Of a stretch of 64,000 nucleotides of DNA, positions 46,060 through 55,507 are shown piece by piece (the first letter of the stretch is position 1; each line of letters starts with the position of its first letter). Made by a program: the position numbers and the translations under genes. The notes below the pieces were generated by a model. It saw only the letters and a list, made by a program, of their open reading frames with translations. It did no database searches and was not told the DNA's origin. Origin of the DNA: a virus. The stretch is from positions 1-64,000 of the IMG/VR virus record IMGVR_UViG_3300034101_003860; one strand, 5' to 3'.

Positions 46060-46596
46060 CTATGAATAAAAGTCATTACTATTAGTGCTTCTAAAAGATC
46101 CTCTTAATAAATATCTTGGATCAAAATTATTACCCACAAAAGGACTAAGCACAGCACTAACAGCAGTAGCATTACCTATATTATGATCTAAGATCAATTG
46201 CTCGTAGAGTTTGCACGGCCCTTGGTCTTGGTCTAGTATCATTTTATATCCTGCTATATTACCACTAATACTTAAATTAGCAGACCCTAAAGCTGTTTTA
46301 ATGCCTTCTAGAGCGGCTTTGGTTCTGAATGTACTTTGATCTAAAATACATGCACTTTTCAAAGCTATCAAACCAATAAAATCAACATCTCTAGAATTAG
46401 GATCGCTAGGATCAGGAGATATAGTTTGATTAACAATATTGATAGTATAATTAGTAGTTAAGTTAGCATCTTTGGCCACATACTGAGCAGCAACTGTGGC
46501 TAGTTGCTGTATTCTATCATCAGAGTATGTTGGAATAGTTTCTAAGTCATTGATCAAAGTTCTTACAATAATAGGAATTTCAATTTGCCAGTACAT
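46060..46596 (-). CDS. Head-tail connector-like protein
   Basis: A 178-residue protein. The opening helix IPIIVRTLINDLETIPTYSDDRIQQLATVAAQYVAKD and the following acidic loop resemble adaptor proteins that bind the portal (gp6/gp15 type). FIGLIALKSACILDQSTFRTKAALEGI is a second helix pair. It directly follows the capsid gene and its terminator, where the first neck protein is expected. Assignment is by position and secondary structure. Confidence 0.6.
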   Translation of the reverse strand: MYWQIEIPIIVRTLINDLETIPTYSDDRIQQLATVAAQYVAKDANLTTNYTINIVNQTISPDPSDPNSRDVDFIGLIALKSACILDQSTFRTKAALEGIKTALGSANLSISGNIAGYKMILDQDQGPCKLYEQLILDHNIGNATAVSAVLSPFVGNNFDPRYLLRGSFRSTNSNDFYS

Positions 46597-46646
46597 ATTG
46601 TCCCTTTATTTTAATAAAAAAGATATCTATTAGTTATAATACACCT

Positions 46647-46680
46647 AAAAAAAAAGGCCGGCGACAAGCGCCAGCCTTCT
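46647..46680 (-). terminator. Rho-independent terminator after the major capsid gene
   Basis: Minus-strand stem GGCTGGCG/CGCCGGCC (8 bp, one G-T pair) with a 5-nt loop, followed by nine T. It is very strong and lies 24 nt after the capsid stop. It would make capsid transcripts far more abundant than neck and tail transcripts. Confidence 0.9.
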
Positions 46681-46703
46681 TTTCTAAGAGCATTAAAAAC
46701 CGA

Positions 46704-47708
46704 TCAGAGAGAACCAAGTAGAACTCTACGATTATCAAGAACAGCAAAACCCTGTTCAGCCCAACCATAGAAGCCAGCTCGCTTTTGGCGATGTAGTGTA
46801 TCGTCCTCGAAGATTTGAACTTCTTGACGCACTGGCATAATGAAACTATCTCTCTTGCGAAGATCAAGACCAACGACTAGTTCAACGTCAGTAGCTGGAA
46901 GGCTAGCATTTAGAACGTTTTCATAGAATAGTTGATATTGTTGATCTTCACCAAGCTCATCAAGATCGTGTAGATTGACGCCGAATACTCTGTTAAGAGT
47001 ACCATCAGCAGCAACATAGATCTCACGACGAGTGATTTCATCAACTTGATCAACACCCCAGTTGCGAATGTCTTCCATAGCTTCTGGACTAACATAAAGA
47101 TCAGTTAATAAACCACGGTTGTTACTAGCGCTGTTACCACCACCATTTCTGCGCATAACAGTCTTCATAAGACTAACTAAACGCTTGGTGAATTGACCAG
47201 CATCAGCATCACTATCGTATACTACGATGTTGCGATCAACACCAGCAGCTAATAGTGTGTGCCAACCATCGTCATTCATCTTCTTGACAAATTGAGCTTC
47301 GAGAACTTCCATAGCACGACCAACAACGTCCCAACGGGCGTCACGAGCATACTTTAGAAGATAATCAATACTAGCGCCAATGTCATAGGTTGGAACCATG
47401 ACATAATCGCCTTCAACATGACGCTGTGGAATATAACCATGATTTGGAATGGTATAAGCCACAAAGTCTTTTTCAGTACCTGGAGCAAGAAAGTCTAGTG
47501 GAAATTCTGGAGTAGCACTTTGAGCTAATACGATTGGCTCAAAAATACCATCAAGAATATCACCATTTAGAACACCTTGACGAAGAGGAAGTTCTAGGGC
47601 CTTAGCAAACTCTGCATTAGCACCTAAAGCTACTTCCTTATTTAGCGAACCAGAACGAACAAGAAGATCTGTTAATTCTGGAGTTGCTTCAAAACGTTTA
47701 TTGGCCAT
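46704..47708 (-). CDS. Major capsid protein (HK97-like)
   Basis: I start it at the ATG at 47708, which has AGGGAGAAAAAT before it; an in-frame ATG 18 nt upstream would place the ribosome site inside the gene. The 334-residue product has a helical N-arm, then FPLDFLAPGTEKDFVAYTIPNHGYIPQRHVEGDYVMVPTYDIGASIDYLLKYARDARWDVVGRAMEVLEAQFVKK, the E-loop and spine-helix layout of HK97-fold capsids. Its place after the protease/scaffold and decoration genes and before a strong terminator agrees. GC-rich, even codon choice compared with its neighbours suggests high expression. Confidence 0.85.
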   Translation of the reverse strand: MANKRFEATPELTDLLVRSGSLNKEVALGANAEFAKALELPLRQGVLNGDILDGIFEPIVLAQSATPEFPLDFLAPGTEKDFVAYTIPNHGYIPQRHVEGDYVMVPTYDIGASIDYLLKYARDARWDVVGRAMEVLEAQFVKKMNDDGWHTLLAAGVDRNIVVYDSDADAGQFTKRLVSLMKTVMRRNGGGNSASNNRGLLTDLYVSPEAMEDIRNWGVDQVDEITRREIYVAADGTLNRVFGVNLHDLDELGEDQQYQLFYENVLNASLPATDVELVVGLDLRKRDSFIMPVRQEVQIFEDDTLHRQKRAGFYGWAEQGFAVLDNRRVLLGSL

Positions 47709-47722
47709 ATTTTTCTCCCTTA

Positions 47723-48172
47723 TCATGTTATATTAATGTCTACTTTTACATAACCATCTGCATCTAGAGTGCTGAGGAATCTACCAACCTTAGTACTATT
47801 TGTACTTGTTATTGTGAGAACTCCATTAACACCATAGTAAGCATCGGCACCGATTGTTGGAGTACCACTAACTACGTTAGTAACCACTTGGCCTTGACGT
47901 AGTAATGTTACTTTACTGCCAATCTGAACTTCATCTTTATGCCAGTTGATGTGCTGTCTTGTTAGATCAAGATCAACAACATCATTTAGCAATAAGCCAG
48001 CGGGCTTGGTGCCGGATTGATTAGCGGCATATTCTACAACAGCGTTAGCATCATCCATACTAACTCCGCTGCCACCACTAACATGCACAACTATACCACC
48101 ACGTTCACCTGTTTCGTTCATGAAGAACGAGATATCTGTATATGCTTCGATACGATCTGGTTTTAAAGCCAT
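47723..48172 (-). CDS. Head decoration-like protein
   Basis: I prefer the ATG at 48172 (MALKPDR), preceded by GGGAG at proper distance, over an in-frame GTG two codons earlier. The 149-residue product is beta-rich (RGGIVVHVSGGSGVSM, GSKVTLLRQGQVVTNVVSGTPTIGADAYYGVNGVLTI). Genes of this size directly before the capsid gene often encode head decoration proteins. That role is inferred. Its codon use resembles the capsid gene. Confidence 0.65.
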   Translation of the reverse strand: MALKPDRIEAYTDISFFMNETGERGGIVVHVSGGSGVSMDDANAVVEYAANQSGTKPAGLLLNDVVDLDLTRQHINWHKDEVQIGSKVTLLRQGQVVTNVVSGTPTIGADAYYGVNGVLTITSTNSTKVGRFLSTLDADGYVKVDINIT

Positions 48173-48174
48173 GT

Positions 48175-49689
48175 TCACTCTCCCTTATTTAGTTTTTTAC
48201 CTAGTCTGTTATACACAAAATCAACTAAAGCAGCTCTTGTGTTTTCAGCTTCAGAAACTGTTTCTTCGCTACCAACACTAAGATCAATGGTTTCTTCTGT
48301 TTCTGCTGTTTCTAAAACATCGGCAGTTTCTTCAGAAGCCTTTTTCTTCATCATCATTGCTTCTTCTTCCATTTTCTTTTTCTTCATTGGCATCATAGCA
48401 GCAAAAACTTCTGTCATGCTGTCAAAAGAAGCATCGTCAAGACCTTCAAACTTTTCAACTGTGCTTGTAGCAAGCTCGGTTTCAAAGCCGGTTTCAAGAA
48501 GAGTTGCCATTCTTTTCATTTTCTTTTCTTTTTTCATCATTTCTGCTTCTTTGTCTTTATAGGCAGCGAGAATTTCATTAGCAGCATCAAAATCTGCTTT
48601 CATCTTTTGCATTTCTTCGTCTTTTTTCTTCATATCTTCTGCCATCTTTTTAGCAGCTTCTTCTTTTTCGACAACAACAGTTTTGACTTCAGATAGTTCT
48701 GTTTCTGTGGCTTGGAGCTTAGCAGAAAGTTCTGCGTTCTTACTTTCTAGATCAGAAGCTAAGCTTTTTACTTCAGCAATAGCGTCTTTGCATTGAGACA
48801 TAGCTTCGATTTTTTCTTTAATTTCGACAACTTCTTTTTCTAAACTCATATCATTCTCCTTTAGGTTGGCTTGATTTGAAAATACACCTATATTTTCAAA
48901 AGTATCTTTTTTTTCTTGTTGTAATTCTAGCTCGCCAATATTTTTTTGAATTTTTAGACTATTTTGAGTAAAAATAACACTTTCTGGGTTGGCTGGTTTA
49001 TCAACAAAACCCTTACCAGAGAATGTTATTTGTCTTAAAACTCTACCAATTTTATGGTCTTGATATTCACCAACACCACCATATGCTCTAAGATGTTTTG
49101 TTAAAAATGCTGTATCCTCTGCTCTGCTAAGAACTTTGTATTCTCCAGTGCTTTTATTTATTAATCCATAATCAAAACCTTTAAAAAAACATTCCATACT
49201 AACATATTTAGTTCCATTTTCAATTTCAGCAATTAATTTTTGTGATCTTTCTTTGAGGTCTGGTTCTGTATATCCTACATAAATAACAGATCCGGTTAAT
49301 ATATGATATTTATTAGGTAAGTTTTCTAAGGGAGTAGATTGATCTATCAAAATTCCATCATCTGTAATAGGCCAATTAGATGTAATGTGACCCACGATAA
49401 TACCTTCATTATGCTCTAAATTAGTAGGTTTATGAATTGGGGTATTTTTAGCTGCCCAAACCTCATCCTTATCAAAAATATCATCATTTTTATTCCAAGA
49501 AGTAGTAACTAATATGGATTGAGTATAGTATAAGTCTTTATCCTCCAACCCAGCTAAAGCTTTTATATCATTTATTTTTATGCAGGAATTGCTTGTAGAT
49601 GGTTCTGCTAAAGAGGCGTAAGTTAAAGAAGCCTGGGCGGATAGTGCGTTTTCTAGTCCGTCATTTAATTCTGCTTCAAAAATTTTCAT
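48175..49689 (-). CDS. Prohead protease fused to scaffold
   Basis: A 504-residue protein. Residues 1-260 are a capsid maturation protease: LEHNEGIIVGHITSNW carries the likely catalytic histidine and KYVSMECFFKGFDY the serine, the order of the S77/S78 prohead protease group. From residue 290 the chain is a Lys/Glu/Met coiled coil (LEKEVVEIKEKIEAMSQCKDAIAEVKSLASDLESKNAELSAKLQ) ending in acidic repeats, a typical scaffold. Fusion of the two lets the protease digest its own scaffold after assembly. An internal ATG (MSLEKEVVEIKEK near 48849) after GGAGAATGAT could also give a separate scaffold protein. Confidence 0.83.
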   Translation of the reverse strand: MKIFEAELNDGLENALSAQASLTYASLAEPSTSNSCIKINDIKALAGLEDKDLYYTQSILVTTSWNKNDDIFDKDEVWAAKNTPIHKPTNLEHNEGIIVGHITSNWPITDDGILIDQSTPLENLPNKYHILTGSVIYVGYTEPDLKERSQKLIAEIENGTKYVSMECFFKGFDYGLINKSTGEYKVLSRAEDTAFLTKHLRAYGGVGEYQDHKIGRVLRQITFSGKGFVDKPANPESVIFTQNSLKIQKNIGELELQQEKKDTFENIGVFSNQANLKENDMSLEKEVVEIKEKIEAMSQCKDAIAEVKSLASDLESKNAELSAKLQATETELSEVKTVVVEKEEAAKKMAEDMKKKDEEMQKMKADFDAANEILAAYKDKEAEMMKKEKKMKRMATLLETGFETELATSTVEKFEGLDDASFDSMTEVFAAMMPMKKKKMEEEAMMMKKKASEETADVLETAETEETIDLSVGSEETVSEAENTRAALVDFVYNRLGKKLNKGE

Positions 49690-49715
49690 AAATACTTTCT
49701 TTGTAAAGTGGTCTA

Positions 49716-51917
49716 TTAAGATAGATACACCAGTTGATACAAATAAGATTTTGTATACTTTGTTTCTTCTGCGGTGAGTGGTCTATTCAATTCTCTATTT
49801 ATTGCCTTATTAAATTGTTGGTACTGATAATATTTAGTATTAATTTCAATACTATTGATAGTATTGAGTTTTGATAAAACTAACTCTGTCGTGACTTCCG
49901 CAAACGGTTCTATTGAAAAAAAGATTTTAGCTTTGGTTGCTTCTGCTTCTTCATATTCTGTATTGGCTAGACTTCTCATATTTTTTTTATTATAAAATTC
50001 TAATAAGATAGGATTAACAATATTAGAAATTTTGTCTTGTGTATCCAACGACCAAATATTTAAAGAAGCACCGGTTTGTGGGGAAAATTCTTTAGTTTTC
50101 CTTTTGTTAGAATCTTTGCTGTTTCTAGGTCTTCCTTGTTGGGGTTGTCCCGGTAAAGACTTAGAAGAATTATCTCCTCCTAATGGAGAGGTTTTGATAG
50201 GAGGAAACTGTGTTTTGACCTCTATAGCATTCATCTCTCCTTTTTTCTTTTTGTCTAAATCTATTCCTATTTGTGATGGAGTAGCTAAACCAAGCTGCAT
50301 AGCCATTTTCTTAGCAGTATTTTCAAAGTTGGCATCAAAAAATGGACCAGCTTTATTGACCATTCTTTTATTTTTTCTTTCTCTGTTTTCTCTATTAAGT
50401 CTAGTTTTCTCCGTTTCTGGATCAAAACCAAAGACTCTTTGAATTAGTTCGTCAGAAACTATGTTTCTATCGGCTAGTTGAATTAATAATGCTTTTTCTG
50501 CTTCTTCATTACTTAAGTCCATTCTATCGAATTCTATCTTCGCAGGAAATCTGAAACCCATAGCTTTTTGTACCATAGCAATTTCTTTTTTCCAAAATGC
50601 CATTAGTACTTTGCGACCATACTGTAGTCTTTGAGTTAATGTTTTTAGGCTGATAAAATTATTTGTAGTTCCAGCAGCGCCATATGTGCCAGTTAGGGTT
50701 GGAGGAATACCGAGTCCTGCATAAACGCTATTTAAATGTGGAGTATACTTTCCTTCTCCTAAAAATTGATGAACATTAGTTTTGCTTTCTAACATTTCAA
50801 TATCTGGACCCCAAACTAAATCTATGGTTCCTCCGCCAACATTATTTTGTAAAATACTACTTAGTTTACTAGCGGCTGCTGGAGTAGGCGCAATTTTATG
50901 CTCTAAACTACCTAACTTGAAAATACGAATATTACTAATAGCACCATCTAATGCTGCTAAATCTGCTAGTTTTAATTTTTCAATAACATTAATATCATCC
51001 ATGATACTATAAATCATAGGATATGCCCAAGTCTTCCAATCATCTTTTTTATAATGAAAAACCAGAGTCTTTTCAGGATCTAAAACATATGGCTTCTTAG
51101 TTTTGGCCGCATCTATAATTGCTAAAGGTAGCTGATCAATAATTTTTCTTTCAGCATCATTTTTAGGACTGTTAATAATTTTGCGTAGTCCTGCTGGAAT
51201 AACAATAGAATAAGTTTTATTTTGAACGAATGATGATAGTGATCCTCCAATAACATCTACATATATAGGATCAATAAAAGTATATTTCCAAGGAATTTCT
51301 CTTTTTTCTACTTTGGGTTCGTTTTGATTAATAATTAAATCTGGACTTCCGACACTCTTATATAGGCTATCTTCAACTTTTACACTAATCTTAGCAGTTT
51401 GTCTATTGATAACAACATTACCAACACGATATAAATTATTTAAAAATCTTTCGCTTCTTTCTTCGCCACTAACTTTATCAAACCAATTTCTATAAAATCT
51501 TTCTATTCTTTTATTTGGATGAACCAATCTAATCCCTTGACAAGCAAAATCTCCCATAAGATCAATAACATTTTTTACTAATCCAACTCTGTTATAAACG
51601 ACATCTGCTTTATTTAGTATTCCTTTAATGTGGGTAGGAATACTTTCTTCTGGTCTAAAATAGTCATAATCACTACGTGTTAATCCAGGACGCCCACTAG
51701 TTGGTCCGTCAAGATTAGAAAAATCCAAACGATACCTACTGTTGTTGGCGGTACTTTTATCTATTACGGTAAATTCATCTAAAGCTTTTGATGCTTCATT
51801 TAATGCTGCTCTTTTATCATCTAGATTTTCATCTCCCCATGTAACATATGCTTGTTCTGGAGGTAGTATTTCAGCGTTTGGAATGGCCGCATTAGTTTTG
51901 TTTGGATTATCTGTCAT
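49716..51917 (-). CDS. Portal protein
   Basis: A 733-residue protein. The head-side part has YVDVIGGSLSSFVQNKTYSIVIPAGLRKIINSP and HYKKDDWKTWAYPMIYSIMDDINVIEKLKLADLAALDGAISNIRIFKLG, with an ALDGAIS-type helix found in phage portals. Then come VGGGTIDLVWGPDIEMLESKTNVHQFLGEGKY and GLGIPPTLTGTYGAAGTTNNFISLKTL. It forms the ring through which DNA enters the head. Its place between the large terminase and the protease is canonical. The C-terminal 100 residues are a Lys/Ser-rich extension of unknown role. Confidence 0.85.
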   Translation of the reverse strand: MTDNPNKTNAAIPNAEILPPEQAYVTWGDENLDDKRAALNEASKALDEFTVIDKSTANNSRYRLDFSNLDGPTSGRPGLTRSDYDYFRPEESIPTHIKGILNKADVVYNRVGLVKNVIDLMGDFACQGIRLVHPNKRIERFYRNWFDKVSGEERSERFLNNLYRVGNVVINRQTAKISVKVEDSLYKSVGSPDLIINQNEPKVEKREIPWKYTFIDPIYVDVIGGSLSSFVQNKTYSIVIPAGLRKIINSPKNDAERKIIDQLPLAIIDAAKTKKPYVLDPEKTLVFHYKKDDWKTWAYPMIYSIMDDINVIEKLKLADLAALDGAISNIRIFKLGSLEHKIAPTPAAASKLSSILQNNVGGGTIDLVWGPDIEMLESKTNVHQFLGEGKYTPHLNSVYAGLGIPPTLTGTYGAAGTTNNFISLKTLTQRLQYGRKVLMAFWKKEIAMVQKAMGFRFPAKIEFDRMDLSNEEAEKALLIQLADRNIVSDELIQRVFGFDPETEKTRLNRENRERKNKRMVNKAGPFFDANFENTAKKMAMQLGLATPSQIGIDLDKKKKGEMNAIEVKTQFPPIKTSPLGGDNSSKSLPGQPQQGRPRNSKDSNKRKTKEFSPQTGASLNIWSLDTQDKISNIVNPILLEFYNKKNMRSLANTEYEEAEATKAKIFFSIEPFAEVTTELVLSKLNTINSIEINTKYYQYQQFNKAINRELNRPLTAEETKYTKSYLYQLVYLS

Positions 51918-51969
51918 ATTTTAATACAATTATAATGTGATTGTTAATACTATTGATTAGTATACACAA

Positions 51970-54009
51970 TTATCTATAAATTCCTTTATATATATCATCG
52001 TTAGCTGCTCCTGTAAACCAAGTTGGTCCTTTATATAGTTCTCCGTTAGTACTCTTTTTAAAATCATCACGTAAATTTGATCCTATAATATCAAATGTCA
52101 CTGGAGTTAAACATCTATTTATTTGCCTTGCTAACATGTTTGCTATGATTAGAGCGCTATATCTATCTTTTCTTAACTTGCCCTTTTTACCATTAGGAAG
52201 TTTAACTTCTGGAGTATCCCATCTATCTCTTCCTCCTGAACCTGTACTTGTTTGACTCATAACAATAGTTGTAAGCTCGTTTTTTAGTTCTTCTATTTCT
52301 AGAATACAATCGCTTTGATTATCATATATATTATTAAAATCTGTTTCCATAATATCTTTATTTTCTTTGTCCAAAGCTAAAGCTAAACTAATTTGGTCAA
52401 ATCTTGGAAATAATAAAACTTTATCTTCTAAATCTTTCCTAAGACCATGATTAGCTTGACTAGTCCAGTCTGCTCTAGCAAATTGAACTAATTCTAAAAT
52501 GTGAAGTCCTGGCTGATCATCTGTATCTTTTGGTTTGTTGTTATCTATAGTTGGCCAAATTAAAGATTCTCCGTCTTCTAACTTACCAGGATCGTGTAAG
52601 GCTTCTTCTATGGCTACTCCTCCACCCTGAGCATCCATGCCAATTTTGGCTGGTGGAAAAGTTTTCATAAGATTACGTATTTTTCTAGCACAAAATCCAT
52701 AAAAATCATATTCATTAACCAGTCCTGTTTTTTGTCTATCTTTAAAATTATTTCGATTGGTGGTCCAACAGTATACTATCCGAGAATGATCAGGATGTAT
52801 TTCTAAAACCACTATACTAAAATTATCTTTCTCTGAAGCTGGATCTATTCCATAAACATATTCTAAGTTGAGATTTCCTGTTGTGGACGAGTCGAATACT
52901 ACAGTTTTACCATTTATAATGATAGGTTTAGTTTCGCTAGCAATACAGCTCTCTATAAGACTGCGTCTAAAAAATCCATCGCTATCTTCTGTAAAACATG
53001 CTGCGTATTCCATGTTGTATATACCGGTATGTATTGTGGCCTTAGCTCGACTAACTTGTTTATCATCCATAAAACCTTTAGGAATAAGTTCATATGGTAT
53101 ACGCACAATACTGTAGTCTTGCCAATTAAAATTATCTGGTACTTCTCCTTTAAAAATTTCTTCTAGTTTGTGTTTGTCTCCACGACTTTCGATAATTGTT
53201 TTGTATCTTTTCCAGTAACTAGCAAAGTGTTTAAAGGCGTAGTCTGCTGTGCCGGATATGATCGCCTGATTACCTTTTTTGATTTGGACTGCTTCTAATT
53301 CATCATTCCATAGTCCTGCTTCTGATAGTGCTTTCTTTTTAGCTTCTTCTTTAACGTTTTGGATTGGATTGGCCGACACGGCTGCGAAGCCTGATACTAC
53401 TGTTTCGTAAATATCTGGTGATATTGATGCGAATTCGTCTGCGATGATAATATGCGCTCTTAAGCCTCTAATCTTGCTACCATCACCCATAGGAACCGCT
53501 ATTGTCCAACTTTCACCTAGTCTAATAGTGCATCTATCAACATCTCGACGCGGACCATCATTGTTTCCTGTGAAGATGCTTCGTAATATGGGACTATTTC
53601 GCCACAACGTTTCCATATATTCAAATATGATTTTACTCTGTCGAAAAGCAGCACCCACAACCACGATTTTTGTTCCTGGCACAAGCATACAACGTAACAC
53701 ACAATATAGTGCCATCAAAAAGCTTTTACCAAAACCGCGAGAGGCTATAAACATAGGAAATGGTCTTACCCAAAATTCTTGTAAGATAGCTATTTGAATT
53801 GGATGAAGCTCTATATCAAATAACAATTTACAAGTACTACCAAAATACTTAGGATTTCTAAGCAGTCTTAACAAATGAAGATCAGGATTTTCTATATCTT
53901 CCTTTATCCTTCCGATCATAGGATTAGTATCAACTATGATTTTGGAAAGATCACCAAGACCAAGCCAAGCGTCCTCAAAGATTTTTTTATTTTGTATGAT
54001 ACTGTTCAT
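51970..54009 (-). CDS. terL: Terminase large subunit
   Basis: A 679-residue packaging motor. The ATPase domain has Walker A FIASRGFGKSFLMA near residue 84, an adenine-binding segment HPIQIAILQEFW before it, and Walker B HIIIADEFASISP near residue 185. The nuclease domain has YGIDPASEKDNFSIVVLE near residue 395 and KIGMDAQGGG near 460, with the metal-binding aspartates. It cuts and pumps DNA into proheads. It overlaps the ERCC4-type nuclease gene by 23 nt. Confidence 0.94.
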   Translation of the reverse strand: MNSIIQNKKIFEDAWLGLGDLSKIIVDTNPMIGRIKEDIENPDLHLLRLLRNPKYFGSTCKLLFDIELHPIQIAILQEFWVRPFPMFIASRGFGKSFLMALYCVLRCMLVPGTKIVVVGAAFRQSKIIFEYMETLWRNSPILRSIFTGNNDGPRRDVDRCTIRLGESWTIAVPMGDGSKIRGLRAHIIIADEFASISPDIYETVVSGFAAVSANPIQNVKEEAKKKALSEAGLWNDELEAVQIKKGNQAIISGTADYAFKHFASYWKRYKTIIESRGDKHKLEEIFKGEVPDNFNWQDYSIVRIPYELIPKGFMDDKQVSRAKATIHTGIYNMEYAACFTEDSDGFFRRSLIESCIASETKPIIINGKTVVFDSSTTGNLNLEYVYGIDPASEKDNFSIVVLEIHPDHSRIVYCWTTNRNNFKDRQKTGLVNEYDFYGFCARKIRNLMKTFPPAKIGMDAQGGGVAIEEALHDPGKLEDGESLIWPTIDNNKPKDTDDQPGLHILELVQFARADWTSQANHGLRKDLEDKVLLFPRFDQISLALALDKENKDIMETDFNNIYDNQSDCILEIEELKNELTTIVMSQTSTGSGGRDRWDTPEVKLPNGKKGKLRKDRYSALIIANMLARQINRCLTPVTFDIIGSNLRDDFKKSTNGELYKGPTWFTGAANDDIYKGIYR

Positions 54010-54451
54010 ATATTCTTTTCATTAAACTAGCAGAAAATTTTTCCGCATTATCAGAATCTCCGCAAAATACTACTTGTATGTTATATTTTAGTTGTATTTC
54101 AATTAGTCTTTTGATAATATAATTACCACTAATACGCAATTTGTCCCATAGCTTTTTAGGAATATCACTACCAACTGGAAAACTGTATACTTCATCTAAA
54201 GAAAATTCAAAGACCATATATGGATGTTTAATTTTACTTAATCTATCTAAAACATCCGAGAATCTACTTTCGCTCAAATTAGTAGCTATTTCGCTAACAC
54301 TCTTTTTTCTTTCTATAGCTAGTATATTTTCAAAACCTTCTATAGTATAATCTCCGGTATCTAGCTTTTTTTTAGCCGTATTATGGAAACCAAACTCCCA
54401 AGGAATTTGTTCTCTTGTATCAATTATAATTGTAAAAGGGTCTTGATTCAT
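53987..54451 (-). CDS. ERCC4-type nuclease
   Basis: A 154-residue protein with the XPF/MUS81 nuclease signature: FTIIIDTREQ, then KKLDTGDYTIEGFENILAIERKKSVSEIATNL, giving the GDY...ERK catalytic triad near residues 33-49. These enzymes cut branched DNA. Placed directly before the large terminase, it may resolve branches in replicating DNA before packaging, as T4 endonuclease VII does by a different fold. That role is inferred. The start overlaps the HNH gene stop. Confidence 0.85.
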   Translation of the reverse strand: MNQDPFTIIIDTREQIPWEFGFHNTAKKKLDTGDYTIEGFENILAIERKKSVSEIATNLSESRFSDVLDRLSKIKHPYMVFEFSLDEVYSFPVGSDIPKKLWDKLRISGNYIIKRLIEIQLKYNIQVVFCGDSDNAEKFSASLMKRIYEQYHTK

Positions 54452-54705
54452 TTTAATAATAATTTTGTAAAGAATTCTCTATAACTATCTTCATCATTTT
54501 TTATGAGCTCGTGATGCAGTCTACAGAGAGTTATACCGTTTTGAGGATGATATCTTAGACCGGGGAAATCGGCCCATCTGTATATGTGGTGGGCTTGTAA
54601 TTTTTTAGTATTAGTACAGTTTGGCCATTGACACTTGTGATTGTCTCGAGCATATATTTTTTTGCGCCATTCTTTATATTGGGGGTCTTGATAATTTCTA
54701 GTCAT
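54448..54705 (-). CDS. HNH endonuclease
   Basis: An 85-residue HNH nuclease: CQWPNC then KLQAHHIYRWADFPGLRYHPQNGITLCRLHHELI, with the paired His of the beta-beta-alpha-metal motif and two Cys pairs for a structural zinc. In HK97-like phages an HNH protein next to the terminase is required for packaging, and the position here fits. It could also be a simple mobile HNH gene. It is coupled to both neighbours by short overlaps. Confidence 0.88.
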   Translation of the reverse strand: MTRNYQDPQYKEWRKKIYARDNHKCQWPNCTNTKKLQAHHIYRWADFPGLRYHPQNGITLCRLHHELIKNDEDSYREFFTKLLLK

Positions 54706-55507
54706 CTAATACTACGCTTTCATGATTTAAGAATGGGCGATCTACAGTATTGTCTTGGTAGTTGTGATAACCAAATAAATCTTTTTGATATTTTTGTGTG
54801 GCCATATGTAAAATTTCCATTTCTTTGCCCTCTTTTTCTCTTAATTCTTCGTCTTCTAGCATTCGTATTAGTCCTACCCAGCTACTTTTTCCGTCTTCTA
54901 TTCTTTTTATTCGTTGTTCTCTAGTAGCTTTTAAATCTTTTCCTATTTTTTGTTGTTCTCCTAAAAGTTTAGAATATTCGTTAGTATAACTACTAATACT
55001 ATTTCTAGCAAAACTTAATTGGGTTTCTAGATTAGCTAGTCGTGGAATATCTCTTTGATCTTCGGGTTTTTCATATTCTTTATCTACTAATTTTTGCAGT
55101 TTTTCCGTTTCCGATATGTGTCTTTTTCGCTCTTTCATACTACGATTAATTAGAATATCTATAGTAATAAATTGTTTAATTTGAATTTCTTCAGCGGGTA
55201 AAACATCCTCTCTAAATTGTTTAATTAATCCTATCCAAATACTTTCAAAATATTCTAGTTCGCCGCTTTCTTCATCGAATTGGCGCTCTATTTCGTACCA
55301 AAAACTTTTACTATGTAGTTTTCTTAAAAGAACTTCATTTTCACTTTTTTCTTCTGTAGAAAATAATCTATTTTCATCAATATATCTATTGATAGGGTCT
55401 ATATTTCTATTTAAACTATTAGCAATTTGTTCTATGCTTAGTTGACCAATGCTATCTCGTATGAATTTTTCTTCGTCTAAGCTTAATTGTCCGCGTTTTT
55501 TTGCCAT
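54698..55507 (-). CDS. Helix-turn-helix protein, candidate terminase small subunit
   Basis: A 269-residue protein. The N-terminus LSLDEEKFIRDSIGQLSIEQIANSLNRNIDPINRYIDEN is a homeodomain-like helix-turn-helix. The rest is long charged helices (LVDKEYEKPEDQRDIPRLANLETQLSFARNSISSYTNEYSKLLGEQQKIG), as in the oligomeric central domain of small terminases. The position two genes before the large subunit supports this. The N-terminal motif resembles that of the regulator at 56297-56521, so a transcription role remains possible. Confidence 0.6.
   Translation of the reverse strand: MAKKRGQLSLDEEKFIRDSIGQLSIEQIANSLNRNIDPINRYIDENRLFSTEEKSENEVLLRKLHSKSFWYEIERQFDEESGELEYFESIWIGLIKQFREDVLPAEEIQIKQFITIDILINRSMKERKRHISETEKLQKLVDKEYEKPEDQRDIPRLANLETQLSFARNSISSYTNEYSKLLGEQQKIGKDLKATREQRIKRIEDGKSSWVGLIRMLEDEELREKEGKEMEILHMATQKYQKDLFGYHNYQDNTVDRPFLNHESVVLDD

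Noticed and set aside
47709-47726. Earlier start of the capsid gene
   Set aside because: The six extra codons contain the ribosome site AGGGAG itself, so the ATG at 47708 is preferred.
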